The position numbers and the translations under genes were made by a program. From Sphingomonas echinoides ATCC 14820 (lineage in GTDB: Bacteria > Pseudomonadota > Alphaproteobacteria > Sphingomonadales > Sphingomonadaceae): a stretch of DNA of 64,000 nt. The stretch lies in NCBI RefSeq assembly GCF_000241465.1, contig NZ_JH584235.1, positions 1,317,792 through 1,381,791 of the forward strand, given 5' to 3'. The notes beneath the pieces were generated by a model, which worked only from the letters and a program-made list of their open reading frames with translations, did no database searches and had not been told where the DNA came from. Below, piece by piece: positions 7,943-16,428 of the stretch. Numbering within the stretch: position 1 is the first letter of the stretch; each line of letters starts with the position of its first letter.

Positions 7943-10921
7943 ATGAAATCTTACGGTCTTCTTTCAGCGACCGCTATCGCCAGCGCAATGCTGGCGATAG
8001 GTGCGCCTGCGTGGGCTCAAACGAGCACACCGGCTGAATCGGCGAGCTTGTCAACCAGCCCGACTGAAACGGACAAGAGCGACGATAGCAACGACATCCT
8101 CGTAACGGGATCGCACATCCGTAGCATCTATAAGGGCGCGGATCCGGTCATCACGATCCGTCGCGAAGATGCTGTTGCAAACGGCTTCAGCACCACGACC
8201 GATCTTTTGCAAAGCAATGCGATCACGAACGGCACGTCGCAAATCAACAATGCTTATGGCGGTTACGTTACCAATGGTGGCCCGGGTGCGAACACGATTT
8301 CGCTCCGTGGCCTTGGTCCGTCGCGCACATTGTTGCTGCTGAATGGCCGTCGCTTGGCACCGTCTGGCTCCCGCGGCGCAGTCGGGTCGGTCGATCTTAA
8401 CACGCTGCCAAGTGCAATGGTTGATCGCATCGAGGTGCTAAACGCCGGGTCCTCGTCGATTTACGGATCTGACGCCGTTGCTGGTGTTATCAACGTCATC
8501 ACCCGCAAATTCAAAGGTCTTGAGCTTGATGGTGAGGTCAACGTACCTGGCGTGGGGGCCGGCGTTCAAAAGCGCTTGGCCGCAGTCTTCGGTGCCGGAA
8601 ACGACGATTTTTCCATCAATGGATCGATCGAATATTACAAGCGTAACGCTCTTGCCTATGCGGACCGCGACTTTTCGCAATGCCAGATCGGCTATCGTAA
8701 CGATGGAAAGGGCGGCGGCCCCGGCACCGGCGACTTTATCGATCCCAAGACCGGCAAATCCAAATGCTATGGCATTGCCAACGGCACCGGCGACAGCGGC
8801 GTCACCATCAATACAATCGGCTTACCCGGCGTTCTTGGCGGCACCGTCGCCCTGGCCCCTGGGGTGCCTGCAGGGTATAACGGCACTTGCAACCGGTTCC
8901 GTCCTAACCCGCTCGTTACAACCGGTGCATACCCCGGCTATGAATGCGTAGGCGGCGGAAGCATCAGCCTCAACGTTCGTGACACGTTCGCGCCTTCGCT
9001 GCTGAACCAGCCCCTGATCTCGGGCACCGAAAACTATAACGGTTTCCTCTCCGGCACGTACAACCTGCATGCCTTGGGCGACGCGGAATTGTACGGCGAG
9101 TTGCTGGTGTCACGTCGCGACTCTAGCCAACTTGGCCAGCGCCAATTCACCATCGACTATAACCAGGGAAGCCTGCTGCTCCCGACCGCTCTGCGGAACG
9201 GGAACTTCGGCAGCTGCGTCCAGGCAAGTTTCCCGACTTGCATTACCGGGACACCAGTAGCTGCACGCGTTTTTGCCAATTACGGCAATTACAACAACTA
9301 TCAGACGTCTGATTACGTTAAGTTCGGTGGCGGCATTCGTGGCAACCTACCTTACAAATTTCATTACGATTTGTATGCCAGCCAGAGCTGGTCGGATGCG
9401 CGCTACACTACCGATTTGATTCTGACCAATCGATTGGCCCAGAGTCTTGACGTCGTGGCGTCCGGCTCAGGCTTCGCCTGCCGCAACCCCGTCGGCGGCT
9501 GCGTTGCCGCTCCGGCGCTGACCAGTGATGTAATCGGTGGCGTTTTCCCCCAAGCCTGGCTCAACTACGTGGTCGCCCCGGTCACTGGCACGACCAAGTT
9601 CCGCGAGACCACGTTCGCCGCGAACTTTGACGGTCCGCTCTTCGATTTGCCCGGCGGCACCGCACAAATCGCGCTCGGCGCGGAACATCGTTCGCAAAAC
9701 ATCGACGATACGCCCAGCACCGAGAGCCAAAACGGCAACCTCTATGGGTTCACCTCGTCGACCATCACGCGCGGTAGCGACTCTGTGACAGAGGGATATG
9801 GGGAATTGGAACTGCCGCTCCTCCATAACCAGTTGATCCACGACCTGACCGTCACGGCGTCAGGGCGGTATACGAGCTATCGTTCTTATGGCGGTAATTT
9901 CACCTACAAGTTCGGTGGACTCATCTCGCCCGTAGAGTGGTTTTCGGTACGGGGCAGCTATGGTACGTCTTTCCGTGCGCCGCAGCTGTTTGAGCAGTAT
10001 TTGGGAGCAACTTCGGGCTTCCAGGCTGCTCAAAACGACATTTGCGGCAACTTGACTGCTAACAGCTTGCCCAACCGTATTAAAAACTGCGCCGCAGACG
10101 GCGTTCCGCTTGGATTCACGCCAACAAATGGTATTCAGGTCAACCAGCGGGGTGGCGCAGCCTCAGGTTTGGCTTCGGAGAATTCTCGCAATATCAACGT
10201 CGGCGGCGTGTTCAACCCGAAGTTTGCGGGCGGAAGCTTCTCGCTGTCAGTCGATTATTTCGATATTAAGGTCAGCAATGGCGTAAGCCAGTTGAGCTAC
10301 TCGACGATCCTCAGCCAGTGCTACGATTCGGTGGAATTCAGGGCCAATAGCGTCTGCAATCTTGTGGTTCGCGGGTCCACGGCACCCTACCCGCTCACCG
10401 TGACAACCGGATACGTGAACATCGCAACCTCCGTGGTTCGCGGGATCGACTATAATGCTCGCTTCACCCATGATTTGGCCGGCGGGAAAGTGTTGCTCAA
10501 CGCAAAAGTGACACAGTTCCTCTCGATGTATGACCAAAATCTTCCGACCGACCCAATCGTCGATCAGGTTGGTTTCGTACGGCAGCCGCGCTTCACTGGT
10601 GTTTTCGATGCGACCTACGCCCTCAAGGGCTTTAGCGTGCATTATAGTGGCGAATGGACGCAGCACACGAGCAGCGATACCTATGTGACTGGCAATGATC
10701 CGACCTATAACTTCAACACTCCGGATTATTGGCTACATTCGCTATCGGTTGCGTATAAAGCCCCGAAATATGAAATGACGGTCGGCGTTCGCAATTTGAC
10801 GGATAAGAATCCGCCATCAATCTCTGCTGGATATTACAATCGTGTTGGCAATGCGCCACTGTATAGCGGCTATGATTTCGTTGGGCGGACCTTCTTTGTC
10901 TCTGTAACCACCAAGTTCTGA
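7943..10921 (+). CDS. TonB-dependent outer-membrane receptor
   Basis: An outer-membrane beta-barrel importer energised by TonB-ExbB-ExbD. A clear signal peptide ends AWAQ, followed by a low-complexity linker and a TonB-box-like NDILVTGSHI. The plug domain spans about residues 45-175 (NTISLRGLGPSRTLLLLNGRRLAPSG in two conserved blocks, then VDRIEVLNAG and SIYGSDAVAGVINVITR). The rest is barrel, ending in a strand with terminal Phe (FFVSVTTKF). ATG at 7943 is chosen over 7931 because GGGGG lies five bases upstream and the signal peptide then begins MKS. The barrel contains several Cys-containing loops. Plug wording resembles receptors sphingomonads use for carbohydrates or plant compounds, but the substrate is not determinable. 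Codon use looks less GC-biased than in neighbours. Confidence 0.93.
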   Translation: MKSYGLLSATAIASAMLAIGAPAWAQTSTPAESASLSTSPTETDKSDDSNDILVTGSHIRSIYKGADPVITIRREDAVANGFSTTTDLLQSNAITNGTSQINNAYGGYVTNGGPGANTISLRGLGPSRTLLLLNGRRLAPSGSRGAVGSVDLNTLPSAMVDRIEVLNAGSSSIYGSDAVAGVINVITRKFKGLELDGEVNVPGVGAGVQKRLAAVFGAGNDDFSINGSIEYYKRNALAYADRDFSQCQIGYRNDGKGGGPGTGDFIDPKTGKSKCYGIANGTGDSGVTINTIGLPGVLGGTVALAPGVPAGYNGTCNRFRPNPLVTTGAYPGYECVGGGSISLNVRDTFAPSLLNQPLISGTENYNGFLSGTYNLHALGDAELYGELLVSRRDSSQLGQRQFTIDYNQGSLLLPTALRNGNFGSCVQASFPTCITGTPVAARVFANYGNYNNYQTSDYVKFGGGIRGNLPYKFHYDLYASQSWSDARYTTDLILTNRLAQSLDVVASGSGFACRNPVGGCVAAPALTSDVIGGVFPQAWLNYVVAPVTGTTKFRETTFAANFDGPLFDLPGGTAQIALGAEHRSQNIDDTPSTESQNGNLYGFTSSTITRGSDSVTEGYGELELPLLHNQLIHDLTVTASGRYTSYRSYGGNFTYKFGGLISPVEWFSVRGSYGTSFRAPQLFEQYLGATSGFQAAQNDICGNLTANSLPNRIKNCAADGVPLGFTPTNGIQVNQRGGAASGLASENSRNINVGGVFNPKFAGGSFSLSVDYFDIKVSNGVSQLSYSTILSQCYDSVEFRANSVCNLVVRGSTAPYPLTVTTGYVNIATSVVRGIDYNARFTHDLAGGKVLLNAKVTQFLSMYDQNLPTDPIVDQVGFVRQPRFTGVFDATYALKGFSVHYSGEWTQHTSSDTYVTGNDPTYNFNTPDYWLHSLSVAYKAPKYEMTVGVRNLTDKNPPSISAGYYNRVGNAPLYSGYDFVGRTFFVSVTTKF

Positions 10922-10958
10922 TAGACCCGATCTTTTAGACCCGGATGTATCGCACCTA

Positions 10959-10992
10959 AACGGCGCCTCTTCGGAGGCGCCGTTCTTTATTT
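10959..10992. terminator. Intrinsic terminator between receptor and alr
   Basis: A near-perfect stem AACGGCGCCTC / GAGGCGCCGTT with a TTCG-type loop is followed on the plus strand by TTCTTTATTT. It sits between the end of the receptor gene and the convergent alr stop. It should terminate the receptor transcript and may also act on alr transcripts. Confidence 0.85.
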
Positions 10993-12019
10993 AACCCCAC
11001 ACCCGATCAAACCGCGCGCCAAGCCCCGTCAGCAGCTCATATTGCGACATGCCCGAAGCCGCTGCAGCCACAGGCAGGGCATATTCCAGAGCCACCCAGT
11101 CCCCCTCTGCGAGCGCAGGTGCCGCATCCACGCAAATCGCGGTCAGATCCATCGACACGCGCCCCACCACCGGCAGCCGAGCATCCCCGGCCGCGGCAAC
11201 ACCGGCATTGCTGAAGCCACGCCAATAGCCGTCGGCATAGCCGATATTGAGGATCGCCACCTCCATCGGTGCGGCCGGGGTATAGAGCGCATTATACCCG
11301 ATCGAATCCCCCGCAGCGACGGTGCGGCGTTGCAGGATCTGGGCTTCCGGCGTCACCACCTGCCGCACGACTGCGGCCAGTTCTCCCCGCGCAACGCCCC
11401 CGTACAGCGCGAGCCCCGGGCGCGTGAGGTCAAATGCATAGTCCGGCCCCAGCGCGATCCCCGCCGAATTGGCAAGGCTCATCCGGCGCGCGGTGGTGCG
11501 GTCCTGCAGCGCGCGGAACGCGGTCACCTGTCGCAGGTTCATCGCGCTATCCTCGTCCGCGCACGCCAGATGGCTGAGCACCGTATCGATCTGAAGGCCG
11601 TCGAGCAGCCCCCCCAGCACCTCGTGCGGCGCGACCCCAAGCCGGTTGATGCCGGTGTCGACCATCACGTCGCAGCGCCCGCCCCCGGCCTCCCGCCAGC
11701 GCGCCACCTGTGCCGCGCTGTTAAGCACCGGCCGCGCGATGCCGCTCAGCGCCAGCGGCATATCGTCGGCGCGAACGCCGTGCAGAACCGCAACGTCGAG
11801 CCCCAGATCGCCAAGCGCCGCCGCCTCGCTCCAATTCGCGACAAAGAAATCGCGCGTGCCCGCAGCAGCCAGCCGTGTCGCGACGCTACGGGCACCCAAA
11901 CCATAGCCGTCGGCCTTGATTGCCGCGCCGCACGCCGCCGCCCCGCTCAGGCGATCGAGCGCGCGCCAATTGGCGACCAGGGCATCGGAATCAAGGCGGA
12001 GGCGAAGCGGTGCGGTCAT
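10991..12019 (-). CDS. alr: Alanine racemase
   Basis: PLP-dependent racemase interconverting L- and D-alanine, supplying D-Ala for peptidoglycan. The 342-residue protein has the PLP-lysine motif GAAIKADGYGLGA near residue 35, the barrel segments MVDTGINRLGV and LTRPGLALYGG, and the C-terminal domain with the catalytic-Tyr region IGYNALYTP and GRVSMDL. Length is slightly short of the common 360-380 but all motifs are present. It is convergent with the TonB receptor and followed upstream on the same strand by an MFS transporter 32 bases away. Whether it is the biosynthetic or a catabolic (DadX-like) copy cannot be told. Confidence 0.93.
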   Translation of the reverse strand: MTAPLRLRLDSDALVANWRALDRLSGAAACGAAIKADGYGLGARSVATRLAAAGTRDFFVANWSEAAALGDLGLDVAVLHGVRADDMPLALSGIARPVLNSAAQVARWREAGGGRCDVMVDTGINRLGVAPHEVLGGLLDGLQIDTVLSHLACADEDSAMNLRQVTAFRALQDRTTARRMSLANSAGIALGPDYAFDLTRPGLALYGGVARGELAAVVRQVVTPEAQILQRRTVAAGDSIGYNALYTPAAPMEVAILNIGYADGYWRGFSNAGVAAAGDARLPVVGRVSMDLTAICVDAAPALAEGDWVALEYALPVAAAASGMSQYELLTGLGARFDRVWG

Positions 12020-12051
12020 CCCCGCCGGTTAGCGCTCCGTGCTACCCGGCG

Positions 12052-13692
12052 CTAGTCCGCGCTCGCCGTTCCCGGTTTGCCCTCCTCGAGGCCGAACAGC
12101 GTCACGATCAGCGCCATCGCCACCACAATCACGGTGTACCACAAGCCCGAATAGGGATTGCCGGTATGCACGACGATCATCTGGCTGATCAGCGGCAGGA
12201 ACCCGCCAAAATAGCCGGTGCCGATATGATAGGGGATCGACATCGAACTATACCGAATGCGCGGCGGAAACAACTCGGTAAGCAACGCCGCGACCGGGCC
12301 GTAAGTGATGCCGGACAAGGCGCTGAGCGCCAGGATCGCGAGCAAAATAAGGGCGATGTTGCCCGGCTTTGGAACCACCGGCGACAGATCATAGCCGGCC
12401 CGCGTCAGCGCTGCCTCCAGCCCCGCATTGCTCATATCATCGACGCCCACGCCGCCGACGATCACCAGCGTCACCGGCGTGTGCGCCTTGGCGTAGGGGA
12501 TGCCCTTTTTGGCGAGATAGTCGACCAAGCGACGACACTCATCCGACTGCTTCGTCGGGAACAGCATCGGGAGCATCTCGGGCAGCACTTCATGCGAACA
12601 GGCCGGGCCAGACACCACCACGGGGGCGTGTTTGGCGGCGCGCGACAGTTCCGGATTGGCGGCACTGCCCATCACCCAGAAGATCGGGAAGATCAGCACG
12701 AGCGTGAGGCCATAGCCAAGCACGATCGGCGTTTTACGCCCGATCCGGTCCGATAGCCATCCGAACAGCACGAAAAAGCCAAGCCCGAACAGCGCGCCCA
12801 CCCCGACGATCACTTGCGCGACGGTTTCCTGTACGCGCATCGTCCCTTGCAGGAACGACAACACGGTAAACATCGCCGTGTACCAAATCACCGTCAGGCC
12901 CGCCGCAATCCCGAACAAGGCGACGAACAGCCGTTTGAGATTGCCCTGATAGGTGAAGCTCTCCACGAACGGGTTTCCCGCACATTGGCCCGCCGCCTTC
13001 ATCTGCTGGAACACCGGGCTTTCGGAGAGTTTAAGCCGCATCCAGAGCGATCCGATCAGGAGCACGATCGAAAACAGGAACGGGACGCGCCAGCCCCAGC
13101 CATTCCATACGTCCGCCGACATGACGCCCTTGGTCAGCAGCACGACTGCCAGGCTGAGGATGAACCCACCCGCGACGCTTGCCTGAATAAAGCTGGTATA
13201 GAAGCCGCGCTTCCCCGGCGGGGAGTGCTCCGCGACATAAATGGCCGCGCCGCCATATTCACCGCCCAGCGCCAGACCTTGCAGGATGCGCAAGCCAAGC
13301 ACGATAAACGGTGCCCCAAGGCCGATCATCGCAGCCGAGGGAACCAGCCCGACGCCCGCCGTGGCAAGGCCCATCACCGTAATCGTGACGAGGAAGGTAT
13401 ATTTGCGGCCCAGCGTATCGCCGAGATAGCCAAACAGAACCGCCCCAAGCGGGCGAAATCCGAACCCGACCGCAAAGCCGCCCCACGCGTACAGCGTCTG
13501 CAGCAACTCGCTCTGCGCCGGGAAAAAGGTCCGCCCGATGATGCCCGACGCCGCGAGCGTCCCGTAGATAAAAAAATCATACCACTCAAAAATCGTACCC
13601 AGCGACGAGGCCGCAATGATCAATTGCATGTCCTTACGGCTCGGCGGCGCGGCGGACCCTGGATCTACAGCCCCATCCAAGGTCGTCCCCAT
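12052..13692 (-). CDS. MFS transporter, metabolite:H+ symporter type, with long loop
   Basis: A 546-residue inner-membrane transporter of the major facilitator superfamily, MHS (ProP/KgtP/ShiA-like) subgroup. It shows the MHS-typical IFEWYDFFIYG in the first helix, the GxLxDxxGRK-like loop 2-3 motif (GYLGDTLGRKYT), LQGLALGGEYGGAAIYVAEH, and the repeat loop GWLSDRIGRKTPIVLG. Between helices of the C-terminal half a roughly 100-residue hydrophilic stretch (about residues 340-440) carries Cys in SGPACSHE and SDECRRL; MHS members are typically 430-450 residues without it. The substrate is likely an organic acid or compatible solute but is unknown. A G-rich ribosome-binding site precedes the ATG. 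Confidence 0.88.
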   Translation of the reverse strand: MGTTLDGAVDPGSAAPPSRKDMQLIIAASSLGTIFEWYDFFIYGTLAASGIIGRTFFPAQSELLQTLYAWGGFAVGFGFRPLGAVLFGYLGDTLGRKYTFLVTITVMGLATAGVGLVPSAAMIGLGAPFIVLGLRILQGLALGGEYGGAAIYVAEHSPPGKRGFYTSFIQASVAGGFILSLAVVLLTKGVMSADVWNGWGWRVPFLFSIVLLIGSLWMRLKLSESPVFQQMKAAGQCAGNPFVESFTYQGNLKRLFVALFGIAAGLTVIWYTAMFTVLSFLQGTMRVQETVAQVIVGVGALFGLGFFVLFGWLSDRIGRKTPIVLGYGLTLVLIFPIFWVMGSAANPELSRAAKHAPVVVSGPACSHEVLPEMLPMLFPTKQSDECRRLVDYLAKKGIPYAKAHTPVTLVIVGGVGVDDMSNAGLEAALTRAGYDLSPVVPKPGNIALILLAILALSALSGITYGPVAALLTELFPPRIRYSSMSIPYHIGTGYFGGFLPLISQMIVVHTGNPYSGLWYTVIVVAMALIVTLFGLEEGKPGTASAD

Positions 13693-13896
13693 CCTTTTTC
13701 CCCCTTTAGCCGTATGTCCGTCGACGAGCGGGGAGATTAGGCGGATTTATCGGTGCGGCAACCCAGCGCGAGCGCGATCTCGCCGACGACCCTCAAGGAT
13801 CATACGACATAAATGCAGCTGCGGCAGAATGGAGTGTTACCAAAGTTTTAATTTGTGCGTTGCAGCACGTATTTTGCCAAATTATTGTCATCCATA

Positions 13897-13925
13897 TTGA
13901 CGAAATCGTGATCTGCTCCTGTTAT
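13897..13925 (+). promoter_or_regulatory. Possible sigma70 promoter for the 49-residue peptide gene
   Basis: TTGACG and TGTTAT are separated by 17 bases in the AT-rich gap between the transporter and the small gene starting at 13976. Spacing is ideal and both boxes are good for a high-GC genome. The rest of the 280-base gap shows no coding frame. Confidence 0.45.
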
Positions 13926-13975
13926 TTTGCAAAAATGGCCTATATTTTATCAATAGAATGAATCTGTAATGGACC

Positions 13976-14125
13976 ATGAACATGAAAGTCCGTTCTTTCG
14001 ACCGGTTGACGTCCTCCGACACTCATGACAACCGCCAGGCACCACCGGGAACGGGGCTTTTGATTGGCGGCATCCTGTCCCTGGGTCTTTGGGCCGCGAT
14101 CGCGGCGGTCGCCTTCGCGCTATAG
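13976..14125 (+). CDS. 49-residue single-helix membrane protein
   Basis: A short frame with a polar N-terminal half (starting MNMKVRSFDRL) and one C-terminal transmembrane helix (LLIGGILSLGLWAAIAAVAF) ending almost at the stop. A tail-anchored or N-in single-pass topology is likely. A plausible promoter lies 50-80 bases upstream and a hairpin follows the stop, so it forms a compact transcription unit. It is convergent with the FtsZ paralogue. No family is recognised. Being next to an FtsZ-like gene that lacks the usual membrane-adaptor peptide is suggestive only. Confidence 0.5.
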   Translation: MNMKVRSFDRLTSSDTHDNRQAPPGTGLLIGGILSLGLWAAIAAVAFAL

Positions 14126-14131
14126 CAAAGC

Positions 14132-14160
14132 TGCCGAGCGATCTGCGTGATCACTCGGCA
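14132..14160. terminator. Hairpin between the small membrane gene and the FtsZ paralogue
   Basis: TGCCGAGCGATC pairs with GATCACTCGGCA (12 bp, one mismatch) around a five-base loop. It lies after the small gene stop and overlaps the last codons of the convergent FtsZ-like gene. It lacks a strong T tract, so it is a hairpin that may serve both transcripts rather than a textbook terminator. Confidence 0.45.
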
Positions 14161-15536
14161 AATGCCATCATCATCCGCGCGTTGACGATAAGATTACCCG
14201 CGATGATCGGTGATCGCGCCGGCGGATCGAACGCCTTCACAACATGGAATACGCCCGGCGGGTACGTGCCCACGACCTCCGAACGTCTGCGGGGCGATCG
14301 CTGTAGCTGTCGGCGCACTGCGTGATAACTGCGGCGCACAAGACCTTCCTCGACGGCGGGGCTCTTCTCAGGAACAACAGCCGTGGGCTCCTGGTCGCGC
14401 GAAAATTGTATGGGCGTCAGAATAAGCCCGGGCGTTTCGGCTTCAGGCTTTGCAACCGTTGCTGGCACGTGGCCGAGAGTCTCGGCTGACATTGCCTCCG
14501 CCGCGACAAGGACGGGCGCAATCGCCACATCGCGCAACGGCTGCAATATATAGGGTGCGACCGCCACCGCCGCCGGATCCGGAACCGGAATTCCGCCAGC
14601 GATAATCCCGACCCGGATCCGCCCGGTGAGTTCAGCATCGAGGACGGCACCCCATAGCACCTCGGTGTCGTTCGGCAGATTGGCCCGCAAACAGCTGATG
14701 GCCTCCTCCACTTCGAAAAGCGTAAGCTCGTCGCCGCCCGCGACGGTGACCAGCAGACGTCGCGCTGTCCCCGGCAGCCCCTCCAGCAACGGATTGCTTA
14801 AGGCGGATCGCGCGGCATTGGCGGCGCGATCCCCGCCAGTGCAGCGCTCGCCAAAGCCGATCACGGCGTCCCCGGTCGATGCCAGCAACGACCGCAGGTC
14901 CGCCACGTCCACCCGGCGCAGCGCGGGCTCCTCCAGAAGCAACGCGAAATCTGTGGCGGTCTCCCCGATGATCGAGTCCGACAATCGCAGCGCGTCACTT
15001 AAGGTGGTGTCGCGACCAGCAAGACCCAGGAGCTTCTCGTTGGACACCGTCACCATCACATCGACTTGGGCGCGAAAGTCGATCGCCCCCAGGTCGGCGG
15101 TGCGGCCACGCCGTTTGCCTTCAAAGGCGAAGGGCTTCGTTGCGACTCCGATAGTCAGGATGCCAAGGTCCCGCGCCGCCTTGGCAATGACGGGGGCCGC
15201 ACCGGTTCCTGTACCGCCGCCCAGCCCGGTGGCGATGAAGCACAACGATGCCCCCTGCAGCGCCTCGATAATCTCGGGCAAGGCCTCCTCCGCCGCCGCG
15301 CGCCCAATCTCCGGTCGACCGCCAGCACCCAGCCCAGCGGTAATGTGTCGACCAAGCTGCAAGCGATTGGCTGTCGGCACCGCGCGCATGGCCTGCACAT
15401 CGGTGTTCGCGCACAGGATCTTCATCCCGCATTCTGGCCGCTGCAACAGCGCCCGAACGGCGTTGCCGCCTGCGCCTCCGACACCAAAGACGATCACACC
15501 GCCGTGCGTGTTCCCCGCGTTTTGACCGAACGTCAT
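14151..15536 (-). CDS. FtsZ paralogue (tubulin-like GTPase)
   Basis: A 461-residue member of the FtsZ family. The GTP-binding core is intact: FGVGGAGGNAV (about 18-27), ANTDVQAM (43-50), LGAGGRPEIGRAAAEE, and the tubulin signature GLGGGTGTGAAP (104-115). The synergy loop reads RVDVAD (208-213): both catalytic Asp positions are kept but the usual Asn of N-x-D-F-A-D is Arg. The C-terminal domain is recognisable (GGDELTLFEVEEAI, GRIRVGIIAGGI). The tail after about residue 350 is rich in Arg and Pro and lacks the conserved D-x-I-P-x-F-L-R-like peptide that binds FtsA or ZipA. No ftsA, ftsQ or mur gene is nearby, so this is not the dcw-cluster ftsZ. A GGGAG ribosome-binding site precedes the ATG. 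It is probably a specialised second FtsZ; its ability to polymerise is unknown. Confidence 0.87.
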   Translation of the reverse strand: MTFGQNAGNTHGGVIVFGVGGAGGNAVRALLQRPECGMKILCANTDVQAMRAVPTANRLQLGRHITAGLGAGGRPEIGRAAAEEALPEIIEALQGASLCFIATGLGGGTGTGAAPVIAKAARDLGILTIGVATKPFAFEGKRRGRTADLGAIDFRAQVDVMVTVSNEKLLGLAGRDTTLSDALRLSDSIIGETATDFALLLEEPALRRVDVADLRSLLASTGDAVIGFGERCTGGDRAANAARSALSNPLLEGLPGTARRLLVTVAGGDELTLFEVEEAISCLRANLPNDTEVLWGAVLDAELTGRIRVGIIAGGIPVPDPAAVAVAPYILQPLRDVAIAPVLVAAEAMSAETLGHVPATVAKPEAETPGLILTPIQFSRDQEPTAVVPEKSPAVEEGLVRRSYHAVRRQLQRSPRRRSEVVGTYPPGVFHVVKAFDPPARSPIIAGNLIVNARMMMAFAE

Positions 15537-15822
15537 ATCGATACTCCCGAGAATCGCATTTCATAATGCTGCTGTCGCGGGACCTTTGCTCCGAACGTTT
15601 ATAGTTAACGATATAGTATCATTACCCCGATCTAAAGTTGTATTGATGGGTATATTGGCTTGTTACGATAAGGAAACGATCGATCATTCTTTAGTATGTA
15701 TGGAAATGATCTCCGCCCTCCGCAACAATACGGGTAGGGCGAATACCATAAAGTATATCTACTCAATTCCCCGAATCGTTTTTCGGCCGTTAACCATATG
15801 CTCACAATGAGGGGCATGGGAC
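15537..15822. promoter_or_regulatory. AT-rich divergent promoter region, FtsZ paralogue / MraZ-like gene
   Basis: A 286-base gap between two divergently transcribed genes, clearly richer in A+T than its surroundings. It holds no convincing coding frame. G-triplet clusters occur in it: GGGTAGGG near 15738-15745 and GGGGCATGGG at 15811-15820, directly before the MraZ-like start. Canonical MraZ binds short direct repeats containing TGGG or GGG, so these are candidate autoregulatory boxes. Individual promoter boxes could not be assigned with confidence. Confidence 0.4.
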
Positions 15823-16428
15823 ATGGACGAACTTTTCATCGGCAGCGCATTGTGTGAAGTGACCGAATGGGGCGACATCCTGTTGCCGCGTCGTTTTCAC
15901 CAAACCTTGCGACTGCGCTCGGCCGATCATTCGGTCTTCATCGGGCTGCATGAGGAATCGCCCTGCCTGATCGCCTTCGACCGGCTCCACGCGATGCAGC
16001 GGCAATTCGAAGTCGCCGAGAAGTTGGCGGCGTCTCCCGGTGGCTTTCACGATTACCATCGCTTGCGGCGGACATATGGCTTCGTCGATGAGGCACCGAT
16101 CGCTCCCGACGGGATGATGACGCTGCCGCGGATCATGCGCGAACGGGGCGCGATCGGCAGCTTTGCCTTGCTCGTCGCCACCGGCGCGCGCTTCGAAATT
16201 TGGGACATGGCCTATGTGCTCGACCATGGCCCGTCGGATCTCGTCACGCTCGCCACGCTTTTGCAGGCCAGTCAAATTGTACAAGAGGTAAACGATGTCG
16301 CTGTTGTGTCGCGTACTCGGGCATCGGGCCCGACCTTCCACCCAACTCAATCAAGGGTTTGCGTTCAGCGTCTGCCAGCGGTGCAACCGCGACATGATCC
16401 GGTCGGCGGGCGCGCCGAGCACCAGTAA
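15823..16428 (+). CDS. Divergent MraZ-like double-AbrB protein
   Basis: A 201-residue protein resembling MraZ, the ring-forming repressor at the head of division/cell-wall clusters. The first AbrB-like repeat spans about 4-45 (FIGSALCEV ... ILLPRRFHQTLR), then SPCLIAFDRL matches the MraZ HPCLLLYP segment, and the second repeat (about 92-128) ends in the hallmark FEIWD. The basic positions normally seen as D-x-K-G-R in repeat one are T-E-W-G-D, and the GR of repeat two is GM, so DNA recognition may differ or be lost. The last 45 residues are out of frame with, and overlap by 134 bases, a zinc-ribbon gene with its own good ribosome-binding site. It diverges from the FtsZ paralogue. Family call moderate, function inferred. 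Confidence 0.65.
   Translation: MDELFIGSALCEVTEWGDILLPRRFHQTLRLRSADHSVFIGLHEESPCLIAFDRLHAMQRQFEVAEKLAASPGGFHDYHRLRRTYGFVDEAPIAPDGMMTLPRIMRERGAIGSFALLVATGARFEIWDMAYVLDHGPSDLVTLATLLQASQIVQEVNDVAVVSRTRASGPTFHPTQSRVCVQRLPAVQPRHDPVGGRAEHQ

Noticed and set aside
15586..15810. Frames on both strands in the FtsZ/MraZ-like gap (74 and 61 codons)
   Set aside because: No ribosome-binding site, no coding-like composition; region better explained as a divergent promoter.
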